This document shows, piece after piece, positions 47,011 to 56,981 of a stretch of DNA of 64,000 bases. Each line of letters starts with the position of its first letter. Within the stretch, counting starts at the first letter, position 1. The notes below the pieces were generated by a model. The model had not been told where the DNA came from and did not search any database. It saw nothing but the letters and a program-made list of their open reading frames with translations. The stretch comes from Reichenbachiella agarivorans (GTDB lineage Bacteria > Bacteroidota > Bacteroidia > Cytophagales > Cyclobacteriaceae). A program made the position numbers and the translations under genes. The DNA lies in NCBI RefSeq assembly GCF_025502585.1, contig NZ_CP106679.1:415001-479000 (forward strand), given 5' to 3'.

Positions 47011-47883
47011 TTACTTCAAGTTATTTTTGGCAGCTTGTAGTGTATTGATCATCAATGAAGCGATGGTCATTGGCCCCACTCCACCTGGTACGGGGGTTAT
47101 ATGACTTGTCAATGGAGCAACTTCCTCATAATCCACATCGCCAGACAATCTGAAACCAGACTTTTTACTGGGATCTTCGATACGAGTAGTTCCTACATCT
47201 ATCACCACAGCACCTTCTTTGACCATGTTTTTGGTGACTAGACCAGGTTTACCTACTGCTACCACCAAGATATCCGCTTCGCGTGTATGGCTTGCCAGAT
47301 CCTTGGTGTACTTGTGACATAGGGTGACTGTTGCATTGGCCTCATTGGACATCATCAGTGCCAGAGGAGCTCCAACCAATCTGCTCGCCCCTACTATTAC
47401 ACAGTTTTTTCCTTCCGTTTCAATCTCATACCTTTTGATTAGCTCCATCACGCCTAGTGGAGTAGCTGGCATTAACAAAGGCACTTTGGAAGTAATGCTG
47501 CCAAAATTTTCGTTGGTAAAGCCATCCACGTCTTTCTCTGGAGAGATACTCATGGTGATTTTTTCTACCGAAATATGAGCTGGCAAAGGTAGTTGTACAA
47601 TGAATCCGTCAATATCTGTGTCGGCATTCAACTGATCCACATGTTTCAACAGTTTGTCTTCTGAAATCGTACCCGCAAACTGCATCAAGGTGTAATCAAA
47701 ACCCACCGCTTTGCAAGCGGTGATTTTTCCTCCCACATAGGTATGGCTCGCACCATCATCTCCCACGATGATGATTGCCAAATGTGGTGCGCGTTTCCCT
47801 TCATTCTTGAGTGCTTCGACTTGTAGTTTGATTTCGTCACGGATATCTGAGGATATCTTCTTTCCGTCTATGATGGTAGGCAT
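47011..47883 (-). CDS. folD: Bifunctional methylenetetrahydrofolate dehydrogenase/cyclohydrolase
   Basis: 290 residues, usual FolD length. Catalytic Lys in the THTYVGGKI-like segment ASHTYVGGKITACKAVGF, the QLPLPAHI signature, the DVDGFTNENFG segment and the C-terminal DVGTTRIEDPSKKSGFRLSGDVDYE and TPVPGGVGPMTIASLM motifs are all present. It makes 10-formyl-THF from 5,10-methylene-THF through two reactions in the cytosol. Between lepA and queE, with gaps of 2 nt on both sides, so the three genes are one operon. Confidence 0.98.
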   Translation of the reverse strand: MPTIIDGKKISSDIRDEIKLQVEALKNEGKRAPHLAIIIVGDDGASHTYVGGKITACKAVGFDYTLMQFAGTISEDKLLKHVDQLNADTDIDGFIVQLPLPAHISVEKITMSISPEKDVDGFTNENFGSITSKVPLLMPATPLGVMELIKRYEIETEGKNCVIVGASRLVGAPLALMMSNEANATVTLCHKYTKDLASHTREADILVVAVGKPGLVTKNMVKEGAVVIDVGTTRIEDPSKKSGFRLSGDVDYEEVAPLTSHITPVPGGVGPMTIASLMINTLQAAKNNLK

Positions 47884-47885
47884 AT

Positions 47886-49673
47886 TTAATCCAGTTTTAG
47901 TACTGCCATAAATGCATCCTGTGGTATCTCTACGTTACCCACCTGACGCATACGTTTCTTTCCTTTTTTCTGCTTGTCAAGCAATTTTCTCTTACGAGAG
48001 ATATCCCCTCCATAACACTTAGCCAAGACGTTTTTACGCATGGCTTTCACAGTCTCTCTGGCGATGATCTTGGTACCAATAGAAGCTTGAATGGCAATCT
48101 CAAACATCTGTCTTGGCAATAATTCCTTTAGCTTTTCGCAAAGGCGCTTGCCCCACTCGTAAGCTTTGTCTCTATGAACCACAGCAGACAAAGCGTCCAC
48201 GGGCTCACCATTGAGCATAATATCTAGTTTGACCATCTTGGAGACTTTCATTCCGATGAGTTCATAATCCAAAGAAGCGTAACCTCTTGAAATGGTCTTT
48301 AATTTGTCAAAGAAGTCAAACACAATCTCAGACAGTGGCAACTCAAAAGACAATTCCACTCTATCTGATGTCAAGTACACTTGATTTTGGATCGTCCCTC
48401 TTTTGTCCATGCAAAGGGAAATAATAGGGCCTACAAATTCTGACTTGGAAATGATCTGGGCGCGAATGAAGGGCTCTTCGATGTGTGTAACCCGAGTAGG
48501 ATCTGGCATTTCGGATGGCGCATTGATATTTTGTACAGACCCGTCCGACATTTGGGCTTTGAACTGAACTGATGGCACAGTCGTGATCACCGTCATGTCA
48601 AACTCACGCTCCAAACGCTCCTGCACAATCTCCATGTGTAGCATCCCCAAGAATCCACAACGGAATCCAAACCCTAGGGCAGCGGAAGTCTCAGGTTCCC
48701 ATACAAGAGAGGCGTCATTGAGTTGGAGTTTTTCCATCGAGGCACGAAGCTCCTCGTACTCTGTGGTGTCTACTGGATAGATACCTGCAAAAACCATTGG
48801 TTTCACATCTTCAAAACCTTTGATCATCTGCTGAGTTGGGCGATGTACGTGAGTGATCGTATCCCCTACCTTGACCTCTTTGGCTACCTTGATCCCAGAG
48901 ATGAGATACCCAACATCCCCTGTTTTAATCTCAGGCATGGGGATTTGTTCCAGACCCAAAATACCGATTTCATCCGCTTCATAGGTCTTCCCTGTCGCTA
49001 CAAATTTTACTTTGTCACCTTTTTTGATCGAGCCATTAAATACTCTAAATATTACTTCGATCCCTCTGAAAGAATTGAATACCGAATCAAAAATCATGGC
49101 TTGCAATGGCTCCTCAGGGTCTCCCTTTGGTGCGGGTATTCTCTTTACGATCGCTTCTAGGATATCATCAACCCCTACTCCTGTCTTACCACTAGCATGG
49201 ATGATGTCCTCTGCATCACAGCCAATCAAATCAATGATTTGATCAGATACCTCATCAGGCATAGCGCCTGGCAAGTCAATTTTATTGAGAACAGGAATAA
49301 TCTCCAAGTCATGTTCCAAAGCCAAATACAGGTTGGAAATCGTCTGTGCTTCGATCCCTTGAGACGCATCAACGATCAACAATGCCCCCTCACATGCCGC
49401 GATAGAACGCGACACCTCGTAAGAGAAATCCACGTGACCAGGCGTATCTATCAGGTTGAGAGTATAGTCCTTACCCTCATGTTTGTATTTCATCTGAATC
49501 GCATGACTCTTGATGGTAATACCTCTTTCACGCTCCAAATCCATGTTGTCGAGCAATTGCTCCTGCATGTCTCTGCCCGTCACTGTACCTGTATTTTGAA
49601 GCAACCGATCGGCCAATGTACTCTTGCCGTGATCGATATGTGCTATGATGCAAAAATTCCGTAGATGATCCAT
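47886..49673 (-). CDS. lepA: Elongation factor 4 (LepA GTPase)
   Basis: 595 residues from the ATG at 49673 ([19 protein letters not shown]), the standard LepA start; the open frame continues 14 codons upstream but this is not coding. G1 HIDHGKST (residues 12-19), G2/G3 [12 protein letters not shown] and [23 protein letters not shown], then the LepA C-terminal domain with [23 protein letters not shown] and [24 protein letters not shown]. It is a ribosome-associated translation GTPase. A -7 box TATTTTTG is 18 nt upstream of the start on the minus strand. Confidence 0.97.
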   Translation of the reverse strand: MDHLRNFCIIAHIDHGKSTLADRLLQNTGTVTGRDMQEQLLDNMDLERERGITIKSHAIQMKYKHEGKDYTLNLIDTPGHVDFSYEVSRSIAACEGALLIVDASQGIEAQTISNLYLALEHDLEIIPVLNKIDLPGAMPDEVSDQIIDLIGCDAEDIIHASGKTGVGVDDILEAIVKRIPAPKGDPEEPLQAMIFDSVFNSFRGIEVIFRVFNGSIKKGDKVKFVATGKTYEADEIGILGLEQIPMPEIKTGDVGYLISGIKVAKEVKVGDTITHVHRPTQQMIKGFEDVKPMVFAGIYPVDTTEYEELRASMEKLQLNDASLVWEPETSAALGFGFRCGFLGMLHMEIVQERLEREFDMTVITTVPSVQFKAQMSDGSVQNINAPSEMPDPTRVTHIEEPFIRAQIISKSEFVGPIISLCMDKRGTIQNQVYLTSDRVELSFELPLSEIVFDFFDKLKTISRGYASLDYELIGMKVSKMVKLDIMLNGEPVDALSAVVHRDKAYEWGKRLCEKLKELLPRQMFEIAIQASIGTKIIARETVKAMRKNVLAKCYGGDISRKRKLLDKQKKGKKRMRQVGNVEIPQDAFMAVLKLD

Positions 49674-49690
49674 TTTTCTAAAAAAGAAGG

Positions 49691-49698
49691 CAAAAATA
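49691..49698 (-). promoter_or_regulatory. -7 promoter box of lepA operon
   Basis: Minus-strand TATTTTTG matches TAnnTTTG, 18 nt before the lepA ATG; TGTGAAA further upstream could be -33. Confidence 0.5.
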
Positions 49699-49801
49699 GA
49701 TAAATAAAATTTCACATTTGCATAAAAAATAATCTACCGTCAACTGCCCGTTTCTGATTTATGACCTGAGCATGAGACGACTGGCACAGTGTCAAATATT
49801 T

Positions 49802-50314
49802 ATGGAGCAATCACAAAACATCACCGAGCACATCATCAACCTCTACCGCAAAGAAGATCTCATGCGAGCCTATCAATTTGATTTGGAGAAATTCGGGAAC
49901 CAGGTGATCAATTTCTTTCCTATCTCTCCCAAAGAAAAACTCGCTGAAGTAAATCACTACGAGGAATTCATGCAAAAAATGAAGGAGCAAGGGATCGAAC
50001 AATCAGGCCATCTGACTGAAGTCAATGAAATCGTAGCACAACTAGACCATCTCCATGAAGAGCTCAAATCCTCTGACGAAAACTACAACCACGTATATCT
50101 TAAAACCAAAGCCTACATCGACGAAAATATGGAGGTAGCCAAAGGCAGCATCACAAGCGAAATACAAATATGCCTCAATGGCATCTATGGCTTTCTACTC
50201 CTCAAAATAGAAGAACGTCCCATCAAGCCTGAAGAGCAAGCCATGATCGATCAATTTGGCAACCTCCTCTCGCTACTCAGCTACAAGTACAGCGAACGAA
50301 AAAACATGAACTAA
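49802..50314 (+). CDS. DUF4924 family protein
   Basis: 170 residues from the ATG at 49802 (MEQSQNITEHIINLYRKEDL), chosen because the family begins at that sequence; an upstream ATG at 49772 adds ten residues. Almost entirely alpha-helical. The conserved phrases IAEYIIYLYQVEDLIRAY-like segment (here ITEHIINLYRKEDLMRAYQF), EVNEIVAQLDHLHEELK and EIQICLNGIYGFLLLKIEER fit DUF4924, a Bacteroidota family of unknown function. Divergent from lepA with 128 nt between starts, so it may share a promoter region. Confidence 0.85.
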   Translation: MEQSQNITEHIINLYRKEDLMRAYQFDLEKFGNQVINFFPISPKEKLAEVNHYEEFMQKMKEQGIEQSGHLTEVNEIVAQLDHLHEELKSSDENYNHVYLKTKAYIDENMEVAKGSITSEIQICLNGIYGFLLLKIEERPIKPEEQAMIDQFGNLLSLLSYKYSERKNMN

Positions 50315-50412
50315 CAAAACGCAGGTATTACATCAGCAAAAACGATGATCCATACATTGACATATTAACGAAGTGTACCTAACTTCCCATCTCAAATCAA
50401 ACCTAACTAATC

Positions 50413-51873
50413 ATGCCGAATCCCAACCTTCATCATACGATACCTGTATTGTTGCTTTTCACTTTGTTGCTCAGCTCATCTTGCAAGGAAGACGAGGTGC
50501 GAAAAGGAGCAGAAATCATCACCAAAGAAATTTTAGGCTGTACCAACCCTCTATCCGAGTCCTATGATCCAAAAGCAACTACCAATGATGGCAGTTGTGC
50601 CGCTACAGACTGCTCTACTTGCAATTTTTTTATCTCAGGTGATGTCTTTGGTTTTGATGGTGTCAAGAAAGGTGTAAAACCTGGAGACATTATATGTCTA
50701 GACGGAACAGTGACCTACAAAGAACCCCTATCTCTCAGCAACATTGTAGGTACTGCGGACAACCCAGTATTGATTATCAACTGTGGCGGCCAAGCTGTCA
50801 TCGATATGTCTAGTAAAAATGCTTCCTATGCCATCAGAACCAGTGGAAGCAAGTACTTCCGTATCTCGGGTGCTGGATCCAATGATCACGAATATGGAAT
50901 TGTGTTAAGTAACACCAAATCTTTAGGAATAAGTTTGGATGGATTAAGTAGCAATTTTGAAGTCGATCACTTAGAAATTTTTGAAATTGGTTTTGCTGGA
51001 ATCATGAGTAAAACTGATCCCAGCTGCGACGCTGCTACCCAAAGAGACAATTTCGTCATGCAAGATATTTCTATCCATGACAACTATGTCCATGATACAG
51101 GAGGCGAAGGATTATACATTGGCAACTCTTTTTACGAAAAAGGGCGTAACCTCACTGATTGCGGCACGGTCTTTCCTCACGACATCAAAGGTGCGGATAT
51201 TTACAGAAACAAAGTCATCAATGCTGGTTGGGAAGCCATCCAAGTGGGTTGTGGTGTGGAAGGTGTCAAAATTCACGACAACTACATAGAAAACTACGGT
51301 ACTGAAAATGAGACCTACCAAAACAATGGACTCCAAATCGGTGAAGGAACGGGTGGGCTGCTATACAATAACTACATAGCCAAAGGACCAGGAAATGGTG
51401 TAATCATGCTCGGGTTAGGTGACAACATCATGTTCAACAATGTGATTGTAAACGCTGGAGAGAGCGGTGTATTCTGCGATGAACGATATACACCAGGAGA
51501 CGGTTTTAGTTTCATCAACAATACCATCATCAATCCAGAAGAGAATGGAATTGTCATCTACGCTGAAAAAGTACCTTTGAATCATGTCATCAACAACGTC
51601 ATTGTTAATCCCGGTGCTTATAAAAGTGAGCCAGAAAAGGCATACATCAAAAAACTCAACAACGATGTAAAAATAGACATAGCAGCGAATTTCTTTACTC
51701 AAGATATTGCAGCGGCAGGGTTTGAAGCAGATGGATATCTATTAAGTGCTGATTCTGAATTGATCGACACGGGTGAGGATGTCTCTGATTTTGGAGTGAC
51801 ATTTGATTTCATCGGTACAGATCGACCATCTGGGACAGGATTCGATCCTGGTGCATACGAATACAAACAATAA
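50413..51873 (+). CDS. Right-handed parallel beta-helix lipoprotein
   Basis: 486 residues. Lipobox LSSSC (Cys24). A Cys-rich GCTNPLSESYDPKATTNDGSC module (about residues 42-62), frequent in Bacteroidota surface proteins, precedes a right-handed parallel beta-helix (about 75-440) with many N-x-I/V-x-N rungs: VHDTGGEGLYIGNSF, YRNKVINAGWEAIQVGC, HDNYIENYGTENETYQNN, MFNNVIVNAGESGVFC. The fold is shared by pectate lyases, chondroitinase B and other polysaccharide lyases. No conserved catalytic Arg/Lys triad could be confirmed by eye, so activity is uncertain. Ends GAYEYKQ, typical of the family. The gene is alone, convergent with a CoA-binding protein gene. Confidence 0.85.
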   Translation: MPNPNLHHTIPVLLLFTLLLSSSCKEDEVRKGAEIITKEILGCTNPLSESYDPKATTNDGSCAATDCSTCNFFISGDVFGFDGVKKGVKPGDIICLDGTVTYKEPLSLSNIVGTADNPVLIINCGGQAVIDMSSKNASYAIRTSGSKYFRISGAGSNDHEYGIVLSNTKSLGISLDGLSSNFEVDHLEIFEIGFAGIMSKTDPSCDAATQRDNFVMQDISIHDNYVHDTGGEGLYIGNSFYEKGRNLTDCGTVFPHDIKGADIYRNKVINAGWEAIQVGCGVEGVKIHDNYIENYGTENETYQNNGLQIGEGTGGLLYNNYIAKGPGNGVIMLGLGDNIMFNNVIVNAGESGVFCDERYTPGDGFSFINNTIINPEENGIVIYAEKVPLNHVINNVIVNPGAYKSEPEKAYIKKLNNDVKIDIAANFFTQDIAAAGFEADGYLLSADSELIDTGEDVSDFGVTFDFIGTDRPSGTGFDPGAYEYKQ

Positions 51874-51969
51874 GTGATAGAAAAAAATGATACTTGCTAT
51901 CTCGGGTAGCTCCAGAAAAAATCATCCAATGGGGCTATTCTTCAATGCCCTAGCAATTGCTAATGTTTC

Positions 51970-52347
51970 CTAAAACTGTCCCGTCCCCAGCATGACTAGC
52001 GTACATGCTTCGATAGTCTCAATGCCTTTAGCCTGAGCAGCACTCGCCAATGCTTCATTTTCTGTGCCTGGATTGAAAATAATGCGCTTAGGATTCAGAC
52101 TGAGGATGTAATCCTGCCACTCATCCAAGTTGTCCGAACCAATGTAAAGGGTCACTGTATCAACACCCTCTATGTCAGGTTTGTTTCTCAAATTCTGAAA
52201 CGGCTCACCAAACAACTCACCCTTTTTGATGGATAGTAGTTTGATTGGATGTCCATGCTGATGCAATCGATCAGCTGCCATATATGCATAACGTGTCGGG
52301 TTTGTACTTGCCCCTAATACCGCCGTAAGTTTCTTCTCGTTCTTCAT
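51970..52347 (-). CDS. CoA-binding domain protein (YccU-like)
   Basis: 125 residues forming a single Rossmann-like CoA_binding_2 domain: TAVLGASTNPTRYAYMAADRLHQHGH, then VDTVTLYIGSDN, KRIIFNPGTENEAL and IEACTLVMLGTGQF. Members bind CoA or related nucleotides; physiological role is unclear. 58 nt downstream of the FAD-dependent oxidoreductase on the same strand. Confidence 0.88.
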   Translation of the reverse strand: MKNEKKLTAVLGASTNPTRYAYMAADRLHQHGHPIKLLSIKKGELFGEPFQNLRNKPDIEGVDTVTLYIGSDNLDEWQDYILSLNPKRIIFNPGTENEALASAAQAKGIETIEACTLVMLGTGQF

Positions 52348-52405
52348 AAGTCTGTTGTTGACCGTTAACAGTCAACCATATTTTTCTTTGTCTAGCGTCT
52401 AAAAT

Positions 52406-53974
52406 CTAGCATCTAATATCTAAATACGCTTCAATCAACTTCTCGGCGCATTTCTCTCCATCTATGGCTGCTGACATGATGCCTCCTGCATAGCCTGCTC
52501 CCTCCCCACAAGGAAACAGCCTCTTGACCTCAACGTGTTCCAGCGTCTCACGGTTTCTAGGCACGTGTACTGGAGACGACGTTCGACTCTCTACTCCTAA
52601 GACTTGCGCCTCGTTGGTATAATAACCCTTCGACTTTCGTCCAAAACTTTTGAATCCATCGACTAACCTTAGGTAAATAGATTCTGGCAAAAATTCCTTC
52701 ATATTGACCGAAGCTAGTCCTGGTTGGTATGAACAATCAGGGAGATTGGTAGAAATACGTCCTTTCACAAAGTCGACCAATCGCTGAGCGGGAGCAGTCT
52801 GAGTTCCTCCTGCAGCTAGACACGCATTCTGTTCTACTTCCGCTTGGAATGCCAACGCTTTGAAATCACCTTCCTCTTCATAAGCTTGTAGATCTTCGTT
52901 TTCTACAGCCACGACGATCCCAGAGTTGGCAAATTTGGAATCTCTCTTGGATGGACTCATACCGTTCACGACGATTTCCCCATCGGCAGTAGCTGCCGGC
53001 ACGATGAATCCTCCAGGACACATACAGAAAGAAAATACTCCTCGCTGTTTGCCCTCAAACTGTGTCTGAGTGGCCAAACTATAGGCCGCTGCAGGTAAAA
53101 ACTCTCCTCTGCTATCACAGTGGTATTGTATCTGATCAATAATTGTCTGTGGATGCTCCACTCTTAACCCCAAAGCAAAGGGCTTGGACTCGATTTTGAT
53201 CCCTGATTTTTGGAGTAGCCTGAATATATCTCGGGCAGAATGTCCCGTAGCAAGGATCACTCCGATTCCCTCTACGATACTGCCATCTTGGATTTTGACA
53301 CCCTTTATTTCTTGATTTTGGATCACAAAATCCTCTACACGGGTATTGAAATGGATCTTTCCTCCTCTGCTCAAAATCGTCTCTCGCATATCTGCGATCA
53401 CCTTGGGCAGCTTGTTGGTACCGATATGAGGATGCGTATCGACGAGAATATTCTCATCCGATCCATGTGCAACCAATATCTCTAAGATACGCGTCACATC
53501 CCCGCGCTTTTTGGATCGAGTATAGAGTTTTCCATCAGAGTAGGTACCTGCTCCACCCTCTCCAAAACAGTAGTTGGAATCAGGATTGACTTTGTGCTCT
53601 TTGTTGATAGCAGCTAGGTCTCTGCGTCTCTCTTGGACATCCTTGCCCCGCTCCAACACAATAGGCTTGGCTCCCAACTCGATACACCGCAGCGCGGCAA
53701 ACAATCCCGCAGGTCCCGCACCGATTATCACTACTTCTGGTTTATTCGCCACATGATTGGTCGGTTTTTCATAGAGAAAAGGTCTGGGATTTTCTCCTTT
53801 TTCCGACAATCCTATCTCTACCTCTACAGAGACTCTTTTGCTGCGTGCATCAATGGATCGCTTCAGCAACTTCCATTGCGCTGTGTCGCCCAATTTGGCA
53901 TGCACAAAGGCTGCAAAACTCGCCTCATCCAGAGCAATCTCTGGTTTCAATCTATATCTTAGAATCTTCGTCAT
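52406..53974 (-). CDS. FAD-dependent dehydrogenase (COG2509-type)
   Basis: 522 residues. An N-terminal domain of about 75 residues (MTKILRYRLKPEIALDEA) is followed by a dinucleotide-binding motif VVIIGAGPAGLFAALRCIELG and ERGKDVQERRRD, then CFGEGGAGTYSDGKLYTRSK, GVILATGHSARDIFRLL, and a C-terminal CPGGFIVPAATADGEIVVNG and FPCGEGAGYAGGIMSAAIDGEK segment. These are marks of the uncharacterised COG2509 flavoprotein group. The reaction is not known. The gene starts 3 nt after the stop of the MORN-repeat/barrel gene and is probably in the same operon as kynA. Confidence 0.93.
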   Translation of the reverse strand: MTKILRYRLKPEIALDEASFAAFVHAKLGDTAQWKLLKRSIDARSKRVSVEVEIGLSEKGENPRPFLYEKPTNHVANKPEVVIIGAGPAGLFAALRCIELGAKPIVLERGKDVQERRRDLAAINKEHKVNPDSNYCFGEGGAGTYSDGKLYTRSKKRGDVTRILEILVAHGSDENILVDTHPHIGTNKLPKVIADMRETILSRGGKIHFNTRVEDFVIQNQEIKGVKIQDGSIVEGIGVILATGHSARDIFRLLQKSGIKIESKPFALGLRVEHPQTIIDQIQYHCDSRGEFLPAAAYSLATQTQFEGKQRGVFSFCMCPGGFIVPAATADGEIVVNGMSPSKRDSKFANSGIVVAVENEDLQAYEEEGDFKALAFQAEVEQNACLAAGGTQTAPAQRLVDFVKGRISTNLPDCSYQPGLASVNMKEFLPESIYLRLVDGFKSFGRKSKGYYTNEAQVLGVESRTSSPVHVPRNRETLEHVEVKRLFPCGEGAGYAGGIMSAAIDGEKCAEKLIEAYLDIRC

Positions 53975-53977
53975 GTT

Positions 53978-55819
53978 TTATCTGACAGGGCTATTGACTT
54001 GAAACTTTTTGAATCCCAGATAGCCTATGTTAATACCAAAAAAAATAGGCACATACACGCCTGTACTTGGGACAGTCGAAAAAACAGCATCATAACTATT
54101 TCCCGAATATCCGTCTTTTATGTTCCTATACCCTACCCCCAGACCAAAGTACACATCGAGGGTAAAACCAGCATTGCCAGGGTTGGCCATCCAACGATCC
54201 CCCACCAAGACCCCATAATATGCACTGATCTCCTGCTGGGTAACTGTCTCCAATGCTGTTGGCTGGTTTATACTATTGGTGCGTGCAGAATGCTTGTCTA
54301 CATCTACCCCAACCTCATGCCCAAAATAAATCATCCCATGTGGCTGATCTCTACGATAAAACTTCTGTTTGAACTGTAGGGTGTGTCCCTCGCTAAACAC
54401 CTCGTTGGTATCGAGTCCCTCGCGTGTAGCATAAAACGGACTCCTATGATACATGTACAACAGCTCATATCCCAATCTCTCCTGAAGGTAGTACTCAACC
54501 GAAAATGGGGCATAACCTACCAGTGTCAGCAATGGATTGGTCGCCAAGATCACACCTTTGTACTCGTTGACCACTGGCGTAAAGGTCCTGGATTTTTTAC
54601 GAACCGAACGGTACTCTGGCTTTTCATAATCTTCATAGTTCCTACCGTCATTGAGTCTCTCTTCGGTCAAGAATACAGGATTGTCATCTTGGTAGACGGG
54701 GTGGTATTTCCCAGCGACTTCTCCATTTTTTTTGTACAGTGTCCATTCACCTATCCTGCGTCCTCCTTCAATTTTTCCAGTCATCTTGAGACTACCATCT
54801 AGGTAATAGCCTTTGTATCTACCCATTCCCTCTACAAAATCTGCTTCCCCTTCTATGTTGCCTTCTTCGTCAAAGTATGTCCAGTGTCCGTCATTGAGAT
54901 CGTCTTTGAAATGTCCATTCATTTTGAGCTTGCCACTGATGTAATACTCGTTGTATTCGCCAGTACCATTGTCAAACTCACCGATCCCTTTCATCTCACC
55001 TGTCTCATAAAACATCTTCCAATAACCATCCTTTTGACTATCCTTTTGCAAACCTTCGGCACTTTTGGCACCATTTTCATAATAGTATATCCAGTTACCC
55101 AGCGTTTTACCCTCTACATAGCCCCCTTCTGCTGATACCTCTCCGCTTTTGAAAAAATACTTCCAAGGCCCAGTTTTCAACCCTTGTTTGTAGTAGCCCT
55201 CTGCCATTTTTTCTCCAGATTCGAAATAATAGGTCCAAAGACTGTCACTTTTTCCATTGCGATTGAGCCCTTCCATTTTGAGTGTACCTGAGAGGTAATA
55301 CTCTTTGTATTGCCCTTTGCCATTCTTAAAATATGACTTGGCCTTGAGGGAGCCTTCTTCATAATAAAAATTCCACATGCCCTCACGCACACCTGCAGTA
55401 TAATCTCCCTCGCTCTTCAGCCCACCGTCTTCAAAATAAAAAGTCCATGTTCCAGCACGCTCATTGTCATCCAGTATGCCTTCGGATCGTTTGCGCCCGT
55501 TTTCAAAATAATAAGTCCAAATCCCAACGGATTTGCCCCTGTAAAAAGAACCCGTATTCCTGATATTTCCGTTTTCAAAATAGTAGACCCAATCCCCCGT
55601 AGCACGGTTGTACAAGTACTCTCCTTCAGACTTCATTTTGCCAGAAAGATAATAGGATCGGTAGGGACCATTGAGCAGATTCTCTAGTGTATCATTGACA
55701 TAAAACACTTCTTTGAGTACGGACTTGGCTTGGTCATAGTAGGTTCTTCTCTCCACTCCTTGTCCATATCCATGGAAAGTCATCAGCAGACATCCTAACA
55801 GCACTATGCTATACTTCAC
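53978..55819 (-). CDS. MORN-repeat protein fused to an outer-membrane beta-barrel
   Basis: About 613 residues. The start is a GTG; the one at 55819 leads straight into the signal peptide KYSIVLLGCLLMTFHGYGQ (another GTG at 55831 is four codons earlier; the open frame is counted from there). Fourteen MORN_2-type repeats of about 23 residues fill residues 51-375 (YYFENGNIRNTGSF, YYFENGRKRSEGIL, YYEEGSLKAKSYF...). Units 1, 6 and 11 carry a YY(L/I)SG variant, giving a five-unit super-repeat. The C-terminal ~190 residues are beta-strand-rich with VEYYLQERLGYELLYMY, IYFGHEVGVDVD, GFTLDVYFGLGVGYR and end FFGINIGYLGFKKF, like an eight-stranded OM barrel. YwqK/MORN_2 proteins are often called toxin-antitoxin related, but here it is a secreted envelope protein. 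Confidence 0.85.
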   Translation of the reverse strand: MKYSIVLLGCLLMTFHGYGQGVERRTYYDQAKSVLKEVFYVNDTLENLLNGPYRSYYLSGKMKSEGEYLYNRATGDWVYYFENGNIRNTGSFYRGKSVGIWTYYFENGRKRSEGILDDNERAGTWTFYFEDGGLKSEGDYTAGVREGMWNFYYEEGSLKAKSYFKNGKGQYKEYYLSGTLKMEGLNRNGKSDSLWTYYFESGEKMAEGYYKQGLKTGPWKYFFKSGEVSAEGGYVEGKTLGNWIYYYENGAKSAEGLQKDSQKDGYWKMFYETGEMKGIGEFDNGTGEYNEYYISGKLKMNGHFKDDLNDGHWTYFDEEGNIEGEADFVEGMGRYKGYYLDGSLKMTGKIEGGRRIGEWTLYKKNGEVAGKYHPVYQDDNPVFLTEERLNDGRNYEDYEKPEYRSVRKKSRTFTPVVNEYKGVILATNPLLTLVGYAPFSVEYYLQERLGYELLYMYHRSPFYATREGLDTNEVFSEGHTLQFKQKFYRRDQPHGMIYFGHEVGVDVDKHSARTNSINQPTALETVTQQEISAYYGVLVGDRWMANPGNAGFTLDVYFGLGVGYRNIKDGYSGNSYDAVFSTVPSTGVYVPIFFGINIGYLGFKKFQVNSPVR

Positions 55820-55852
55820 TTTTTGAACCACTATCTGTTTGAACCTAAAATG

Positions 55853-56815
55853 TTATGATTTGAAAACCGTCTCTTCGACCCAACTTCGACCCCAATTTTC
55901 TAATTCGTCTTCCGACCAAAGCTCAGGATAAAAGATAACTTTCTGAAATCTCGGAGGCAAATATTGCTGCCAATTGGTGCCACCCGTCGCTGCGATGATA
56001 TCTGGATCTTTTTGCAAGTAGCGAACAGCAGACTTGTAATGCGCCAATCTCCAGTTGACATTGGCCAGCAGATCGAGTTGTTTGAGCAAATTTTGGATGG
56101 CTTGAGCCGTTGCACAACCTTCATAGTCTGACTTGTATTTCGCCCAAATATTCTTGAATTGGTAGTTGGTGGCGTGCTTGACAAACTGCTCGGCATACTT
56201 CTCTTCGAACTGGCGCAGCGTCAAGGTCTTCTTGCCAGTAGCAAGTTCAGTTGCTCCCTTTTTCCAATACAGATGCGGGTACATTGCCTCTATGTCATTG
56301 GCATCCAAAGCTGCTCTTTGGGTCTTCTCGACCAAGTTGATCATCGGTGCACAAGAGAACTCGATCAAGCGCAATTGACCAGATTGGAAACCACTTGCAG
56401 GCAACAGCGACATCCTAAATTGCAAAAATTGCTCCTGATCCATCCCGTCGATCATCACATCAAAAGAATCCACCAGATGTAGCAAGTAGCGATTGATCCG
56501 CTTGAGTCGGATGGCAAACCACTTTTCGTCTGGCGTCTCCGTGTTCGCAATCTGCTCGATCTCGTTGAGGATCAACTGGAAATATAGCTCTGTAATCTGG
56601 TGATAGATGATGAAGATTTTCTCATCTGGAAAGTGCGTCTTAGGATTCTGAAGACTAAGTAGCGTATCGAGATGGATGTAATCCCAATAGGTTAAATAAT
56701 CCGCATGTAGCAGCCCATCCAAATAGGAAGACAAATCCTGCCCCATGGCGTCATATTTTTCCTCCAGCTTCTTGACTTGTGCTAAGATTTTAGGATCTAT
56801 ATGTTCTGCACTCAT
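55853..56815 (-). CDS. kynA: Tryptophan 2,3-dioxygenase family protein
   Basis: 320 residues. The TDO landmarks are visible: WDYIHLDTLLSLQ, IYHQITELYFQLIL, LPASGFQSGQLRLIEF and a heme-ligand candidate His259 in WRLAHYKSAVRYL followed by ATGGTNWQQYLPPRF, matching the GTGG region. It opens the indole ring of L-tryptophan to N-formylkynurenine in the cytosol. It starts 22 nt upstream of the MORN gene, in the same orientation. It is divergent from glutaryl-CoA dehydrogenase, 166 nt away. Kynurenine hydrolase and formamidase genes are not in the window. Confidence 0.9.
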   Translation of the reverse strand: MSAEHIDPKILAQVKKLEEKYDAMGQDLSSYLDGLLHADYLTYWDYIHLDTLLSLQNPKTHFPDEKIFIIYHQITELYFQLILNEIEQIANTETPDEKWFAIRLKRINRYLLHLVDSFDVMIDGMDQEQFLQFRMSLLPASGFQSGQLRLIEFSCAPMINLVEKTQRAALDANDIEAMYPHLYWKKGATELATGKKTLTLRQFEEKYAEQFVKHATNYQFKNIWAKYKSDYEGCATAQAIQNLLKQLDLLANVNWRLAHYKSAVRYLQKDPDIIAATGGTNWQQYLPPRFQKVIFYPELWSEDELENWGRSWVEETVFKS

Positions 56816-56981
56816 TTTGGGTGATTATTTGATGTTGTAGCTGTAAATTTGATAAGAATACATGGAAACCATGAGATAATTACACAAATTAGTCCTGTGC
56901 CGCGACAAGCGGTACGATGGGACTGACTCATGATTATTCAAATCCCCAAGACAAAGTCCACATCGACAAAACAGCATAGCC

